64,000 nucleotides of DNA from Antedon mediterranea (GCF_964355755.1 NC_092675.1:4002312-4066311), one strand, 5' to 3'. Positions 38,527 to 50,754 are shown, counted from the first letter of the stretch. Notes: generated by a model not told the origin, from the letters alone. Made by a program: numbers and translations.

Positions 38527-39594
38527 AGTAAGAATGATAGTTAACTTAGTAAATGGCTCAAGAAAGTTAGTAACTTTCTTAAGTTTGGATGTGGTAACTT
38601 TTGGCTGTGGTTGGTTAACTTAGTAAGTGGCTCAAAAAGTTAGTAACTTTTTCAGTTTGGATGTGGTAACTTTTTGGCTGTGGTTAGTTAACTTACTGTA
38701 GTAAGTGGCTCAAACAAGTTAGTAACTTTTTCAGTTTGGATGTGGTAACTTTTTGGCTGTGGTTAGTTAACTTACTGTAGTAAGTGGCTCAAACAAGTTA
38801 GTAACTTTTTCAGTTTGGATGTGGAAACTTTTTGGCTGTGGTTAGTTAACTTACTGTAGTAAGTGGCTCAAACATGTAGTTACTTTCTCAGTTTGGATGT
38901 GGTTAGTTAACTTAGTAAATGGCTAAAGAAAGTTAGTAACTTTCTCAGTCTGGATGTGGTTATTTAACTTAGTAAGTGGCTCAAAAAAGTTGGTAACTTT
39001 CTGGCCATAGTTAGCTAGCTTAGTATACGTGGCTTATATATTTGGTAAACATTTTTCCGCGGTTAGTTAATCTAACTTTAGTAAGTGGCTCATACAGTTG
39101 GTTACTATAATTTGACTGATAGTTAACTTAGTAAATGGCTCAAGAAAGTTAGTAACTTTCTTAAGTTTGGATGTGGTAACTTTTGGCTGTGGTTGGTTAA
39201 CTTAGTAAGTGGCTCAAAAAGTTAGTAACTTTTTTAGTTTGGATGTGGTAACTTTTTGGCTGTGGTTAGTTAACTTACTGTAGTAAGTGGCTCAAACAAG
39301 TTAGTAACTTTTTCAGTTTGGATGTGGTAACTTTTTGGCTGTGGTTAGTTAACTTACTGTAGTAAGTGGCTCAAACATGTAGTAACTTTCTCAGTTTGGA
39401 TGTGGTTATTTAACTTAGTAAGTGGCTCAAAAAAGTTGGTAACTTTCTGGCCATAGTTAGCTAGCTTAGTATAAATCGCTCATATATTTGGTAAACATTT
39501 TTCCGTGGTTAATTAAGCTAACTTTAGTAAGTGGCTCATACAGTTGGTTACTATAATTTGACTGTTAGTTAGCTTAGTGTGTTGCTCAGACAAA
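38527..39594. repeat. 79-bp minisatellite with 582-bp higher-order repeat
   Basis: The basic unit contains GTTAGTTAACTTAGTAAGTG and TTTGGATGTGGTAACTTTTT with about 79-bp spacing (for example AGTGGCT at 38704 and 38783). The whole block starting GATAGTTAACTTAGTAAATG at 38536 starts again at 39118 in the same order of variants, so a multi-unit segment was duplicated. Confidence 0.85.
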
Positions 39595-40070
39595 CATGGC
39601 TGCTGTTGGAGTTTGAGATTAATGCAAATAGCAAACTTGTAACACTTAAAATTGGTGGGTAGCATAGTTTTCTATAAATTGCTGTAATATAAAACAGTTA
39701 AATATAAACAGCTTAATTTTCAAACAATGTATCATCTTCAATGGAATTTGAAGTGAATGCATATAGGGTTTCTGCAGTGCATTATACAACATATTCCTTT
39801 TACAGTAACCCGTAACAATACACAATATTCAAGGATACTCAAATAAAAACTTTCGGATACTTTTCCAAAACCAAGTTCAAATTTTAAAAGAAATAATCTT
39901 AATTTCATAATAATTGGAATAATCTCTGGAAGGGATCAATTTTTGTAACTCGATTTTTTAAAAAAATGTATAATTTTCAAAAGCTGGTTGTATTATTGTA
40001 TCATATTGTAGCTCTTTCTATTACACAAAAAAATAAAAAGTTTATCGTATTTGGTTATACAGTAAAATCA

Positions 40071-40341
40071 AGTTCTGATTGCGCTCTGTGTAATATACAG
40101 TACACTAACCACAAAAACATTTTGATCTGGTGTGGACAAGTTCTGATTGCGCTCTGTGTAATATACAGTACACTAACCACAAAAACATTTTGATCTGGTG
40201 TGGACAAGTTCTGATTGCGCTCTGTGTAATATACAGTACACTAACCACAAAAACATTTTGATCTGGTGTGGACAAGTTCTGATTGCGCTCTGTGTAATAT
40301 ACAGTACACTAACCTCAAAAACATTTTGATCTGGTGTGGAC
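40071..40341. repeat. 68-bp tandem repeat, four copies
   Basis: AAGTTCTGATTGCGCTCTGT starts at 40071, 40139, 40207 and 40275. The copies differ by about one base, so the array is young. The ORF at 39966-40193 is an artefact. Confidence 0.9.
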
Positions 40342-42606
40342 ACAAAGCAATCACAACAATGAGTTGTTAAATGTTCATGGTCACAGTCACTTAAACCAAT
40401 GGGTTAGGTTCGGGAACAAAAGAAGTCTTACTCTTAAGAGAAATTTGCTTTGCTTAGGGAGAAAAAAACAATTGATGTAGAGAAATATATATTTCTATCT
40501 TAAATTATATGGATTTGAAACGGCGGATGAAGTGAATTCTATAGTATATTCAGATAGCTGTAAAAGAAAATAAATGTATGTATTTATTATGGAGGTATTA
40601 ATTATTGTGACATGTAGTGATAACTCAATAATTTCATTAAATTTTAAGTAAAACATTTTATTTACAATATAGCACAATATAGACAGATGTAGAAAACAAT
40701 GAATGTTTCCATAAGCTAGATTGATTACAGATGACATTAGGAATTATAACCCTATAAAGACAGGCCTACTTTTAGTGTATGTTAATAAATGTCAAACCGA
40801 TGTCACTTCCTTTCAATAATATTACATACAAAATATTTACATCATTTTATGTCTCACAGAGACAAAGTTTAAAAAACTACAATAATTGATATATTAAATG
40901 ATAAAATAATTGTTCATTTTGTTTTAAATAGATTTTAAATAATGTTAATATATACTGTTTATTTTTATGCTGATCAAGTCATGAGAATTATTTATTCTCT
41001 CAACTATGGTGGTCCATCCAGCCAAAGCTGAGAGAGGACCCACTGAATACCCAAAACTTTCCTAAGATTTTTCTTGCGGTCCTAAATTCTTTACTCTAAA
41101 AATACGATGGAAAACCAGGGATGTTAGGCCAGCCCAAGAGTGTCCAGTTGAAAGTAGACTGTAATACAACTAATAGAGCTTGAACAAAACCTTCCATATG
41201 CTGCAATGTCAACGACTTATAACACATCAGCGTCATAAATCTTGACCAGTCTGCAAACAGACAGTGTCAACGTCTGCAAGAAACTTGATGACATCTTTGA
41301 TCGTGTTGTACGCCGTATCACGTTACTTTGCCAAGATGCCAATAATCGTATCCACTTTATTTTAACCAAAGTCAATAAAAATGATAATTTAAGCGTATGC
41401 TATTTTTTGACAACCAAATACACAGCCACTAAATGTCTTATTTGTTAATAAAATGTTAACTTCAGATTCAAAGTGATTATATACTGAAGACTATTAAAAC
41501 ATCTTTAACAGACTGCTATAATAAAACTTGGTAATAAAAGTTGACAAGACAGCATCCAATATTCAGAATATAAGTCTTAAAAAGTAAACAAACTGCTTGT
41601 TGGCTAGCACAAGACGGTTTATTTAACAGCGTATTACAATTTGATGTTAAATACAGGAATGAATTGGTTGAGAGAAAAATGTGGTAGATGTCAGCAATCA
41701 GTCATATCCGGCAAAAATCAAACAAATTCACAAATATCAATCGTACGCCAAGTATGAATGACATCCACTGATTCATGGCGATCAATCGATTGAATGATTG
41801 TACATTCAAATGACAACATATTAATGGTGCGTTAGCAGAAGTCAAAGCTAACTCACTGACATTCAATTGATACTGAAGTTCTAACGACATCGTTTGTGAG
41901 GCATGTGTCCAGACATCAAATCAAACGTCTAAATTAAAAATTGTGCTGTAAAAACATCCTTCACTTTGGAGTAAACAGTAAATACATGATATTTACATGC
42001 AATGCTTTTGACATCCACGTTGTTAAAACAGTTTAAACATTGAAATGTATGTTGGCTAACACTCTTTAAATTTAACACAAAGTTTAAAGAGAATGCCAAC
42101 TATTAGAATTACTTGATTCTTTTTATGAAAGCTAGCCGTGCAAGTTTCCGAACCGAACTGCTTTCCGATACGTTTCGTAAAGCGTTTTGACAAAGATTAT
42201 ATTTATTTCATTCAATAAATAGATTTGTTTCCAAAGTTGAAAAGTATCTTTAAAATGTTAAATTCTTTTGGTATAAATATCTAATACTTCCATAGTAAAC
42301 AATTTTTCCATTAAAAAAAATCAAGGCTATGCGAAGAAGACAAACAGGCAGAAAAATCTTCACACATCAACAGTTATTGTTATTAAAACAATAAAGCACC
42401 ATCATATTGTAAACATTCTGTTGTCAATAGCAAATCTACATTAATCAAATCACTTTCTTGTAACTTCACAATTCTTAGAAAGAAATTCAATTCCTTGATA
42501 TGTTGTAACATCATTGTTGTTTATACTTACTATTGTTGTGTAGTGGATAAACAATAATAAGTTTAGTTTGCAGTAGCAACAATACAAACAAGTGTTAAAT
42601 AAAGAG
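40342..42606. other. 3' flank of CAAP1, no gene supported
   Basis: A minus-strand AATAAA (TTTATT at 42202-42207) about 400 bp past the CAAP1 stop is a possible polyadenylation signal. A small plus ORF at 41242-41448 (VNVCKKLDDIFDRVVRRITL) lies on a GC rise, but no splice sites or homology back it. Confidence 0.45.
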
Positions 42607-45600
42607 TTATTTAGATTCCTTATTCTGAGCAACTTTCTGCATCAAAGAACGAATCGCTCGTGCTCGCAGTTCCAACTCTAGAATTTCAAGCTCAGATGAA
42701 GGTTTTGAGCCTTCTGATTGCTCATTAGGCTTCACAACACAACTAAGATTGTCCTGTTCCGAATTAGATAATGCTTGCCCTACCCCGACTTCATTTTCAA
42801 CCCTTTCTCTATCTTCATTTTCCACCCTTTCTCTGTCTTCATTTCCAACCCTTTCTTTGACCTCATTTTCACCCCCTTCTTTGACTTCATTTCCACCCTG
42901 TTCCTCTTCCCAATCAATAATATTACCTGACACATTTGGATCCTCTTCTATTCTGCTCTTATCTGGTAAAGTTTCTAAACATAGAAAAACAAATATTATT
43001 GTCTTATTATACAAAGTATCAACTCCGCTAAAATTCCTCCTAAAATCTAAATATAAAGAATTTTCTTAATTTAATAAGTTGAGCATACCTCAATAACATT
43101 ATTGCATTATTCATCTTAAAAACAACATTGACATTGTAAATCAATGGTTACAAATCTATGTTTGACTAGTGTGCTTATTAATGTGCACAAGAGTAATGTT
43201 GAATGTTTTTATGTGTCACATAAATCAATATTAAATCAAATTTGTCACATTAATGACAAAAGTTTCTCCTTTGTCATTTGAGTAAAGCATCAAATTTTAG
43301 TACATTTTTTTTTAGTGCATAATTCTTTTTCATATTTTAAATATTTTAAAACTAAAAAATTTAGAGTGTTTGGTCTACATGTGCTTAGTGTAGTTCAAAT
43401 AAACAAGCACATATCAAATATATATATTTGTGTGTCTTCACACAAACTAAAAGCAAACTGTATGATGTAATATAAAAAGTATATAATTACATACACTTAA
43501 GCATCCGTTTTAAAATAAAGATTTTATCATTATTATTATTATTTACAGGTAGACCCCACCTCACGGCAATCTTTTATCATTTGTAATATTATTATAATTT
43601 TTCCATCTACTAACAATTTCTGAGCATCCACTCCATAGTCGCAGTAAGCTCTGTCTACACTATCAAACTAGTTTGACAAAGAACGTGTCATGTATCCAAA
43701 TACGGTAGTGATATTCCCAAATATGGTAGTGATATGACATGATATGGGCACATTTTGTTGTCACATAAATAGTGTAGACAGAGCTTAAGATAATAAGTTC
43801 AGCACATTTTACAATATTTAAAAATACTGAATCCACTTAAGCATTCCAAATTTCGAAGCTATTAGAATAATCTTCAGTTGTGTTGATTCCGCTCATAATT
43901 TATTTTTATTCATTTTATTTTACAACATGTTTAATATTGTCAATATAATAATAATAATATAATATAGACCCAGTTTGACATCGTGTCATGTCAAGCTTTA
44001 GTGTTCAAAATAGATTATATATATATTTACCCATATGTTCCTGGGTTGATGACCCAGCTTGACCTTCGACATTCTGCTGGACACTTCTTAATTCACCATC
44101 TTCACTTCCTTCTTCCATATCCTCACTAGTTACAGATTCATTTTCTTCTTCTGTTTCGTCCAACTTCTCTTCTTTTTCATCTTCTTCTTCTTCTGACCTT
44201 ATTGGTGAGCTATCCTCAAGCTCAATAACTACGCAACACAAAGACTTTTTGTCAATAAACTTAAAATAACAAGAATTAATTAACAATCTATTTTTGCTGA
44301 GTAATAATAATATTAATATCTTGAAATAATTTTATGTAGATCCAAATAATTTTTTGAGTAAATTTCTTTTTTGTTGATCCAATATGAAAAAAAGAGTATA
44401 AATAAAGTACTAACTACTTTTTGCAAACAACAAAGTAAAACACAGCACCCCCACCAACATCAAAGTGATGTCAGGCCAGACTGTAACTAACAAGAGTCGA
44501 CTTAAAAGTTTGCAAAAACGTAAGTAAGTACTGTATTTGTACTTATTCACTTTTCATATAAATTCAATTTTTTATATCTTTATTTCTTTGTATTTTTTAT
44601 GTAATCGAAAAATATAGTACCTCAATTCAGTTCGTAATACCATGGCAACTTTTGTAAAACTCTTTATTTTTATATGCATTTTTGTGAATATAAGCCAGAA
44701 TATTGGATTAAAAATGTGTGTTAAAGTGTTAATGCATTTACAACAGAAGTAAATAAATATAATACTACCATCAGCAGCATGCCTAGCATCAGATGTTGAC
44801 GCCATAGAACCAGCCATCAAATCCTGTGTGCTGCCAACACTCATCTCTCCATCTCCCTGCTGACTGTCACACGTTGAATGCACCACTGTACTGGTATCTG
44901 GACTTGTATCCCTCGTTTGAGGCTCCTGTTGAATTTCTTTCTCTGCCATTCTACCATCATCTGATAAAGATTCTTCTGTACCAGACGACGAGTTCATTTC
45001 TTCCCCTGTAAATATATTGCTATTTATACACACCATAGACTAGTGCTGTTTCATCACATTAATGGTGATATAAGCAATGTATATATTGCTATTTATACAC
45101 ACCATAGACTAGTGCTGTTTCATCACCTTAATGGTGATATAAGCAATGCATATATTGCTATTTATACACACCATAGACTAGTGCTGTTTCATCACATTAA
45201 TAGTGATATAAGCAATGCATATATTGCTATTTATACACACCATAGACTAGTGCTGTTTCATCACCTTAATGGTGATATAAGCAAAGTATATATATTGCTA
45301 TTTATACACACCATAGACTAGTGCTGTTTCAACACCTTAATGGTGATATAAGCAATGTATATATATTGCTATTTATACACACCATAGACTAGTGCTGTTT
45401 CATCACCTTAATGGTGATATAAGCAATGTATATATATTGCTATTTATACACACCAAATACTAGTGCTGTTTCATCACCTTAATGGTGATATAAGCAATGC
45501 ATATATTGCTATTTATACACACCATAGACTAGTGCTGTTTCATCACATTAATAGTGATATAAGCAATGCATATATTGCTATTTATACACACCATAGACTA

Positions 45601-47698
45601 GTGCTGTTTCAACACCTTAATGGTGATATAAGCAATGTATATATATTGCTATTTATACACACCAAATACTAGTGCTGTTTCATCACCTTAATGGTGATAT
45701 AAGCAATGTATATATTGCTATTATACACACCATAGACTAGTGCTGTTTCAACACATTAATAGTGATATAAGCAATGTATATATTGCTATTTATACACACC
45801 AAATACTAGTGGTGTTTCATCACCTTAATGGTGATATAAGCAATGTATATATTGCTATTATACACACCATAGACTAGTGCTGTTTCAACACATTAATAGT
45901 GATATAAGCGATGTTCAAAGCAGAGACTTTTATTGTGAAATAAAAAATATAGTAAAAATAACCAGGGTTCAATCCTGGACTAGTGCCAGGGTTGTACCTC
46001 ACGACTCTTTCTTTCTTTTTATTATATAATAATAATAAATTCTAAAATATTTTAACCATCCTGTAATTGCCAAATTGCTTGTTGTTGGATGCGTATGAAA
46101 TAAAAATATTAAAAAAACTAAAATTAGTGTTGTTTATTATACCAGAAATAAAGGCATTGAATGACCTCTCTCAACCTATTCAGGAAATTGAGCTTATTCA
46201 GTGCACCAACTCTATCAACTTTTAAGAAAGACTTGATAAACATTGGCATGATAAGGGGTTTAAAAAGGCTCAGCCTAGAAACTGCCCTTTAAACCGTAAG
46301 TGTAAAATAAGCTCTTAAGCTTTTTGGGCTATCCTGGAAAATCTTTTTTTCTGTAATGTAGTCAAGTGCCATTAAGAGGCTTACTGTACCTGCAAGAATA
46401 TGTCGAATCCTCTTTTTAGACATCCCCTCCAGTTGGTGGCAACATAGTTCTTTTAGCTCATCAACTGGAATATTCTACAAAATAAAATAGGCATTAATGA
46501 TAAAATAAAAAACAATTTAATGATACAGTATAAACTATCATAATAAAATAAAGCTATTGCCCACCTATAAAAATTGTAAATGGGTTGGGATATGTAAACA
46601 CATATTAATTAATCTTCTGACAATTGTAAATGGGTTGGGTTATGTAAAAACATATTAATTGATTGTGTAGCTAAGGAGATTCTTAGAGTGACTTTCAATA
46701 CTATCTACTACATTCACCTCTAACTATCAGCATGGTCATGGTTTTAAACTGCATTTGAATCACCAACAGAGAGGGGGTTAGGTTAATGGTGTATCAACAT
46801 GACCGAACGTCCCCAAGTTGTCAGGGAATAATGGAGTATCGCCATTAAGGATGGGTTGTGGGTTCGGAATGGGGTATCAACATGACCAGGATTTGAACTG
46901 GGAAGGTTACTAGAGAGAGGTACCTGCTTTGGGGTTGTTAATTTCAAAATACAAAAAAAAATGTATTTTAATTGAAGTTCATGTGAAATAACCTTAAGAA
47001 TATCAGGTAAGAGTGTTTTAAGTTTGTGTTCCTTGACTGATTTGAAGACATGTTCCAACATCTCGTCTCTATTACTGATGTAAGCACCAATTGTCTTCAG
47101 CTCTTTATTAAGGTCCACATCAGAATCTTCATCTGCTTCCTGGTCATCGTTAGATTTCTTCTCAACCTTCTGAAAACATAATACAAGTTATACAACTGTA
47201 TATGCCGCAAAGGTCAAAGTAGTGGATCTTTAAATAGCATTTTTATGCTATTTAATTTGTTATTTATTTATACTGGGTAACCTCTTCAGTCATAGACTGT
47301 TCTCCCAGAGTGCCCAGTTGTGATCCATGGCTGTGTGTGTACTAGTACACCTGGGTAACCCCCTACTCATCTTGAAAGATGTACTAGTGTACATGATCTA
47401 GATGTGTACACTGGACCTACAGTTTATAGTTCTATCCCAGAAGACTTGTTCTACTGTACCACCAGAACCATGGAAGCATACATAGACCTATAAGAAGCTT
47501 CTGGCTGAGTGAAAGTTGGGCAGTGGAAGACTGTAAGAGATATTTTTATCTGTATTTTACTTTACTATCATTCTTCTTCTTTTTTCCACCAGCTTTGACC
47601 TTGCCATTCTTTTTTCTTTTCTTTGAATTTTTTTTAACAGATGAATCAGCTTTACTTTGACTTGAAAAAATTGGTCTTGAAGGAATAATTTCGGACAT
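42607..47698 (-). CDS. CAAP1: CAAP1 homologue (caspase activity and apoptosis inhibitor 1), six coding exons
   Basis: Exons, in transcript order: 47698-47561, 47169-46993, 46474-46390, 45005-44769, 44228-44031 and 42974-42607. All junctions are GT-AG and phases agree (0, 0, 1, 1, 1), giving 400 aa; human CAAP1 is about 361 aa. Exon 1 encodes a Lys-rich N-terminus (KKNSKKRKKNGK). Exons 2-3 encode the conserved core: KELKTIGAYISNRDEML, then LKTLLPDILK and NIPVDELKELCCHQLEGMSK, matching the vertebrate YIS-D-K-EML, LPDVLK and EEIKKLC-EQLE blocks in order. Exons 4-5 are acidic and Ser-rich (low complexity). Exon 6 has a degenerate NEVKERV/NEDRERV repeat and ends with LEILELELRARAIRSLM, the family's C-terminal helix. 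In mammals the protein dampens the caspase-10/mitochondrial feedback of intrinsic apoptosis; that function is transferred from the family. The start is the Met of MSEIIPSRP; an upstream in-frame Met exists at 47728. A minisatellite abuts the exon 4 acceptor. Confidence 0.9.
43645..43787. mobile_element. MITE copy 1 (TA-flanked foldback) in CAAP1 intron 5
   Basis: Ends are TAAGCTCTGTCTACACTATC and, inverted, TAGTGTAGACAGAGCTTA. The inside holds the family motifs CAAATATGGTAGTGATATG and ATGGGCACATTTTGTTGTCA. Terminal TA and the 120-170 bp size fit a Tc1/mariner-type MITE. The near-palindromic body makes strand meaningless. Confidence 0.75.
45008..45910. repeat. 69-bp minisatellite, about 13 copies, in CAAP1 intron 3
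   Basis: GTGCTGTTTC recurs at 45043, 45112, 45181, 45250 and about every 69-72 bp to 45877. Each unit carries an inverted repeat, ATCACCTTAATGGTGAT, able to form a 6-bp hairpin. Since 69 is divisible by 3, the plus-strand ORFs at 45043-45321 and 45463-45672 are repeat artefacts. The array runs up to the exon 4 acceptor (AG at 45006-45007). Confidence 0.9.
46154..46318 (+). pseudogene. Possible LINE C-terminal fragment inside CAAP1 intron 3
   Basis: The plus frame reads ALNDLSQPIQEIELIQCTNS, INF, stop, ERLDKHWHDKGFKKAQ. This resembles the WN-LP-x-SVNSFK-RLDKHW tail common at LINE ORF ends. It is antisense to CAAP1 and lies between the minisatellite and exon 3. Confidence 0.35.
46570..46662. 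repeat. Two-copy tandem repeat in CAAP1 intron 2-3 region
   Basis: AATTGTAAATGGGTTGGGAT, ATGTAAACACATATTAATTA and a second copy with ATGTAAAAACATATTAATTG lie about 55 bp apart. Confidence 0.7.
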
Positions 47699-47729
47699 TC
47701 TGAAACAAAAGTCAGGATTATAATACAAA

Positions 47730-48190
47730 AAAAATTATAAAAATAAAGTAAATATATAATATGAAAAGAGCATGTGTAGGCTAATGTGATATTTTTACAT
47801 GCAGGGGCGCGTTATGGTATTCATAAGGTAGGACGCACCTCTTCCATGGATCGTACAGTGATCAACAAAAAGTAACTGCATAAACTATATCATGAATACA
47901 CCATATGTTACTACAGTACTTTTTAATTTAAGTTTTAATCCAGTCAGAGGGAGCCGTTATTTATGATTTATCCTGTCTTTATTTACTGAATGACAATTTC
48001 AGTGCTAAGCCTAACTAAAGAATTGATTTCCAAAGTGGTTCAGTAGTTTTTTATTTTGTTTTCAGTGTTTGATCATTTTATGTGTTCCATACTCAGAAAT
48101 GGACAAGGACTACTCTACAATTTGTTTAGCTAGGCTAAGGCAAAATATCCAGTAACAGACTTGCACCGACTACGGCTTGGCTGGTTTGCG
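47730..48190. other. 5' flank of CAAP1
   Basis: Presumed promoter region of the minus-strand CAAP1. A mild GC rise (GGGGCGCGTTATGGTATTC at about 47804) is the only promoter-like sign. No TATA box or named motif is clear. Confidence 0.35.
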
Positions 48191-48194
48191 GCCT

Positions 48195-48365
48195 AGGGGA
48201 ACAGACGATCGGGCCCACATTTTGCGGTCCCAATCGTCTTATGTGTTAGGCCCAATCGTCTTACCAGTTGATCCCGATCGTCAAGTATTTTCAGAACCAC
48301 GTTGGGCCTGATCGTTTTACCAGTTGGTCCTGATCGTCTTAGCGTTGGGCCCGATAGTCTTTTGT
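48195..48365. repeat. Degenerate GATCGTCTT tandem repeat field
   Basis: About six degenerate copies of TTGGGCCCGATCGTCTTA, or the same with CCAGTTGGTCC as spacer, lie between 48.2 and 48.36 kb. A further copy (GGGCCCGATCGTCTTTC) sits at 49936-49952, right after the 48897-49930 transposon. The array seems to have been split by later insertions. Confidence 0.5.
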
Positions 48366-48529
48366 GTTATTTTATATATAAAATAATGTGCCAAGTTTCA
48401 TTCCTAGTCCTACGTGCTTTTTCTTGCGTAAATTAAGATTTTATCATAATTTTCCCTAATTAACACTACTGGTTTTAAAAATTTCTTATTAAATACTCTC
48501 AATTTATAATGTGAATGTTTAATTTAGTT

Positions 48530-48733
48530 TATTCGAGTGGACCGTTAAGTAGTTTTTCCGTTGAGTACTTCTTTAACGGAGTATTTTGAGCGTTGAAATT
48601 TTTCTTAACGAAAAAGCTTTCGTTGTCAACGTTTTCTATTCGAATGACTTTCTGTTGAGCACAAATTTACAATTCGAATACAAAAAGTACTCAACGAATC
48701 TTTACGTTGACAACGAAAGTTCCCAATCGAATA
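48530..48733. mobile_element. Palindromic MITE-like element
   Basis: The left end TATTCGAGTGGACCGTT and the reverse complement of the right end (TATTCGATTGGGAACTTTC) match closely. Internal segments repeat the theme: CTTTCGTTGTCAACG at about 48628 pairs with CGTTGACAACGAAAG at about 48706, and GTTGAGTACTT pairs with AAGTACTCAAC. The 204 bp can fold into a long hairpin. No coding capacity is seen. Confidence 0.55.
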
Positions 48734-48896
48734 CGACGAGTGTGATAAAAACTTGACCTCTCTCGCGACAAAATTAATAATAATAGCACATCAGTGCATG
48801 AAACCTGATTCGGTAATACATATTTTCATATATTTCTGACTATAAATCGAATACATTATTACTACGAATAATTAATTAATTTTCCGCGAATGTTTT

Positions 48897-49930
48897 CAGG
48901 GCTGTAGCCAGGATCTGTCAAGGGGGGGTTCGCCCACTAAGTATTTGGATCACCAACCCCCCCCCCCCCCCCAGGGGTGGGGCCTGAGGCGAAGCAAATT
49001 TTGTTAAATGATGGCTGGAAAAGACACTCTCATGCAGCATGCTACCAATGAGCAAAACGATTGTACTTGGACTCGTGGACTATTTAAACGATAATATTTG
49101 TTGCCGTATGTTAGATGCGCGTGCTCTGTGCGGAACCGCCGATTGTTTGATCATTTACTCGATATTTTGTTTTGCGTTCAAGTTCAATGCGAACGTACGT
49201 CTAGGAGAAGCCCCGAAAAAAGCACACTGGGTGAAGGCAAATGCAATTCTTATTATAGCTCTATCTATATTTATTTACAGCAATTTGTTGAGGAAATTAA
49301 ATATGCCAATGTAAATAGGTGATATTGATACATTTGAGTAGGCCTACGTATCGGCTGGTGGTCTAGAAAAAAATAATCGGATGCCATAATGTGAACTACA
49401 GTACATGATACCATAGATATTATAGTGTAAAATATTAATATTCACTTTAATCCTCTATGATACATTATACTTCATAGCCACACATAAATACTGATGTATG
49501 TCGGAAGGCTATATACTTTTATGCATGCTGCCTGACTGCCAGTGATCTAAACAATTGGTACGCAGTTGTCTGGCGGTGTCCTTTGTACGAATCGTTCGTC
49601 CCCCAGCTTGCTGTGAGACGCGTCAATATCATGTTACATGCAGGGACCAAACCTTTATTTTTCAGGTTAAAATCCGCAATTCATTTGCAACTCTTTACAG
49701 ACTATATCGCTCGAAGTACGCTCATACAGGGAAGAAAGGTACTGTATGAGTTATTCCGAACGAGTTTACGAATTTTATAATTTACGAACAACTTTTTGTA
49801 CTGTGGGGCACGTATTTGGACGATTTTCGGAGATGAGGGTGAGGTATTGGGCATGTCGGGGATGGGGGTTCGCTGTAAAACTAAAGGGGGTTCGCCCGAA
49901 CCATAAAAACCCCCCCTGGCTACGGGCCTG
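48897..49930. mobile_element. Non-autonomous DNA transposon with hAT-like ends (about 1.03 kb)
   Basis: The left end is CAGGGCTGTAGCCAGG and the right end is CCTGGCTACGGGCCTG, inverse complements with two mismatches in 16. Both subterminal regions carry G-rich runs ending GGGGTTCGCCC. The 5 bp GTTTT occurs on both outer flanks (48892-48896 and 49931-49935). The CAGGGGCGTAGCCAGG-type terminus is typical of hAT elements, but those make 8-bp duplications, so the superfamily is uncertain. Inside are a C-homopolymer (about 48958-48972) and several short ORFs with no recognisable transposase. It interrupts a GATCGTCTT-type repeat field, one copy of which resumes immediately after the right end. Confidence 0.65.
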
Positions 49931-49969
49931 GTTTTGGGCCCGATCGTCTTTCATTGATCTGATAACCGA

Positions 49970-50085
49970 CGGCCTAGGCCTACTACTACTGTACTAGCCT
50001 ACTACCCCAGGCTAGGCCCTAGCTAGCTAGGGAGCCTAGGCTAGGCCCGGCCTAGCTAGCCTAGCCTAGACCGTATATAATTTGC
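49970..50085. repeat. CTAGGCC/GCCTAG palindromic patch
   Basis: Dense overlapping palindromes (GGCCTAGGCC, CTAGCTAGCTAG, CCTAGG, GGCCTAGCTAGCC). A similar, shorter patch lies at 55748-55790 and single TAGGCCTA copies occur across the window. It lies directly after the 48897-49930 transposon and its GATCGTCTT copy. Confidence 0.6.
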
Positions 50086-50754
50086 TGCAAATTAATAATT
50101 ACTAGCCTACTAGGCTTAAAAGCTTGAAACATTTACATACAGATGTTAAGTATTTCCCAATATATGGGGTATAGTTATACTACTTCACAATCAACGGTGA
50201 TTTTTACGAAAGCAAAATAATTTCCAACACGCGACGCAAGAAGATACGGGATATGGCTAGGAGGAGGAACGAGTGAAAAATAGTTGATATCTAAAAGGCT
50301 GCCGTGTCTGGAGGATACATTCGAATTATTTACACAGTTAGCCGATAATAACCCCAAAAAAAACATGAATTCTATACAATACATGTATAAATATAAAAAC
50401 TTGGATCGTAGAATAGGTGATTATACACCTGAAAAATCGAAATGTCACTCCTATTTGTAATATGTCTATGGTCCTTCGCCACAATCGACACTCATCTTCC
50501 CTTTAGGACATACTACTCGTTTTCTTCACTCTACTCTACCTCACTCACTCTCACTCGATTAATCTTTTCATCTTAACGTGTCTTCCTCTTCTGTGCTTGA
50601 CATTAAACTGCCCTTAAGATGTAACCTATAATTTATTACACTTTTATTAATTATTATAATAACTATAACAATAATCATATTAACAATAATTGCAATAATT
50701 AAAAACAATAACTACTACAGTAGTTATGACTATAATTTTTATGTGTTTAATTTT

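Noticed and set aside
42749-43069. Plus ORF of 106 aa, Ser/Phe/Pro-rich
   Set aside because: Antisense of the acidic repeat in CAAP1 exon 6.
45043-45672. Plus-strand ORFs with 23-residue repeats
   Set aside because: They translate the 69-bp intronic minisatellite of CAAP1.
49039-49997. Several 64-91-aa plus ORFs
   Set aside because: Overlapping frames inside the 48897-49930 transposon with no transposase motif.
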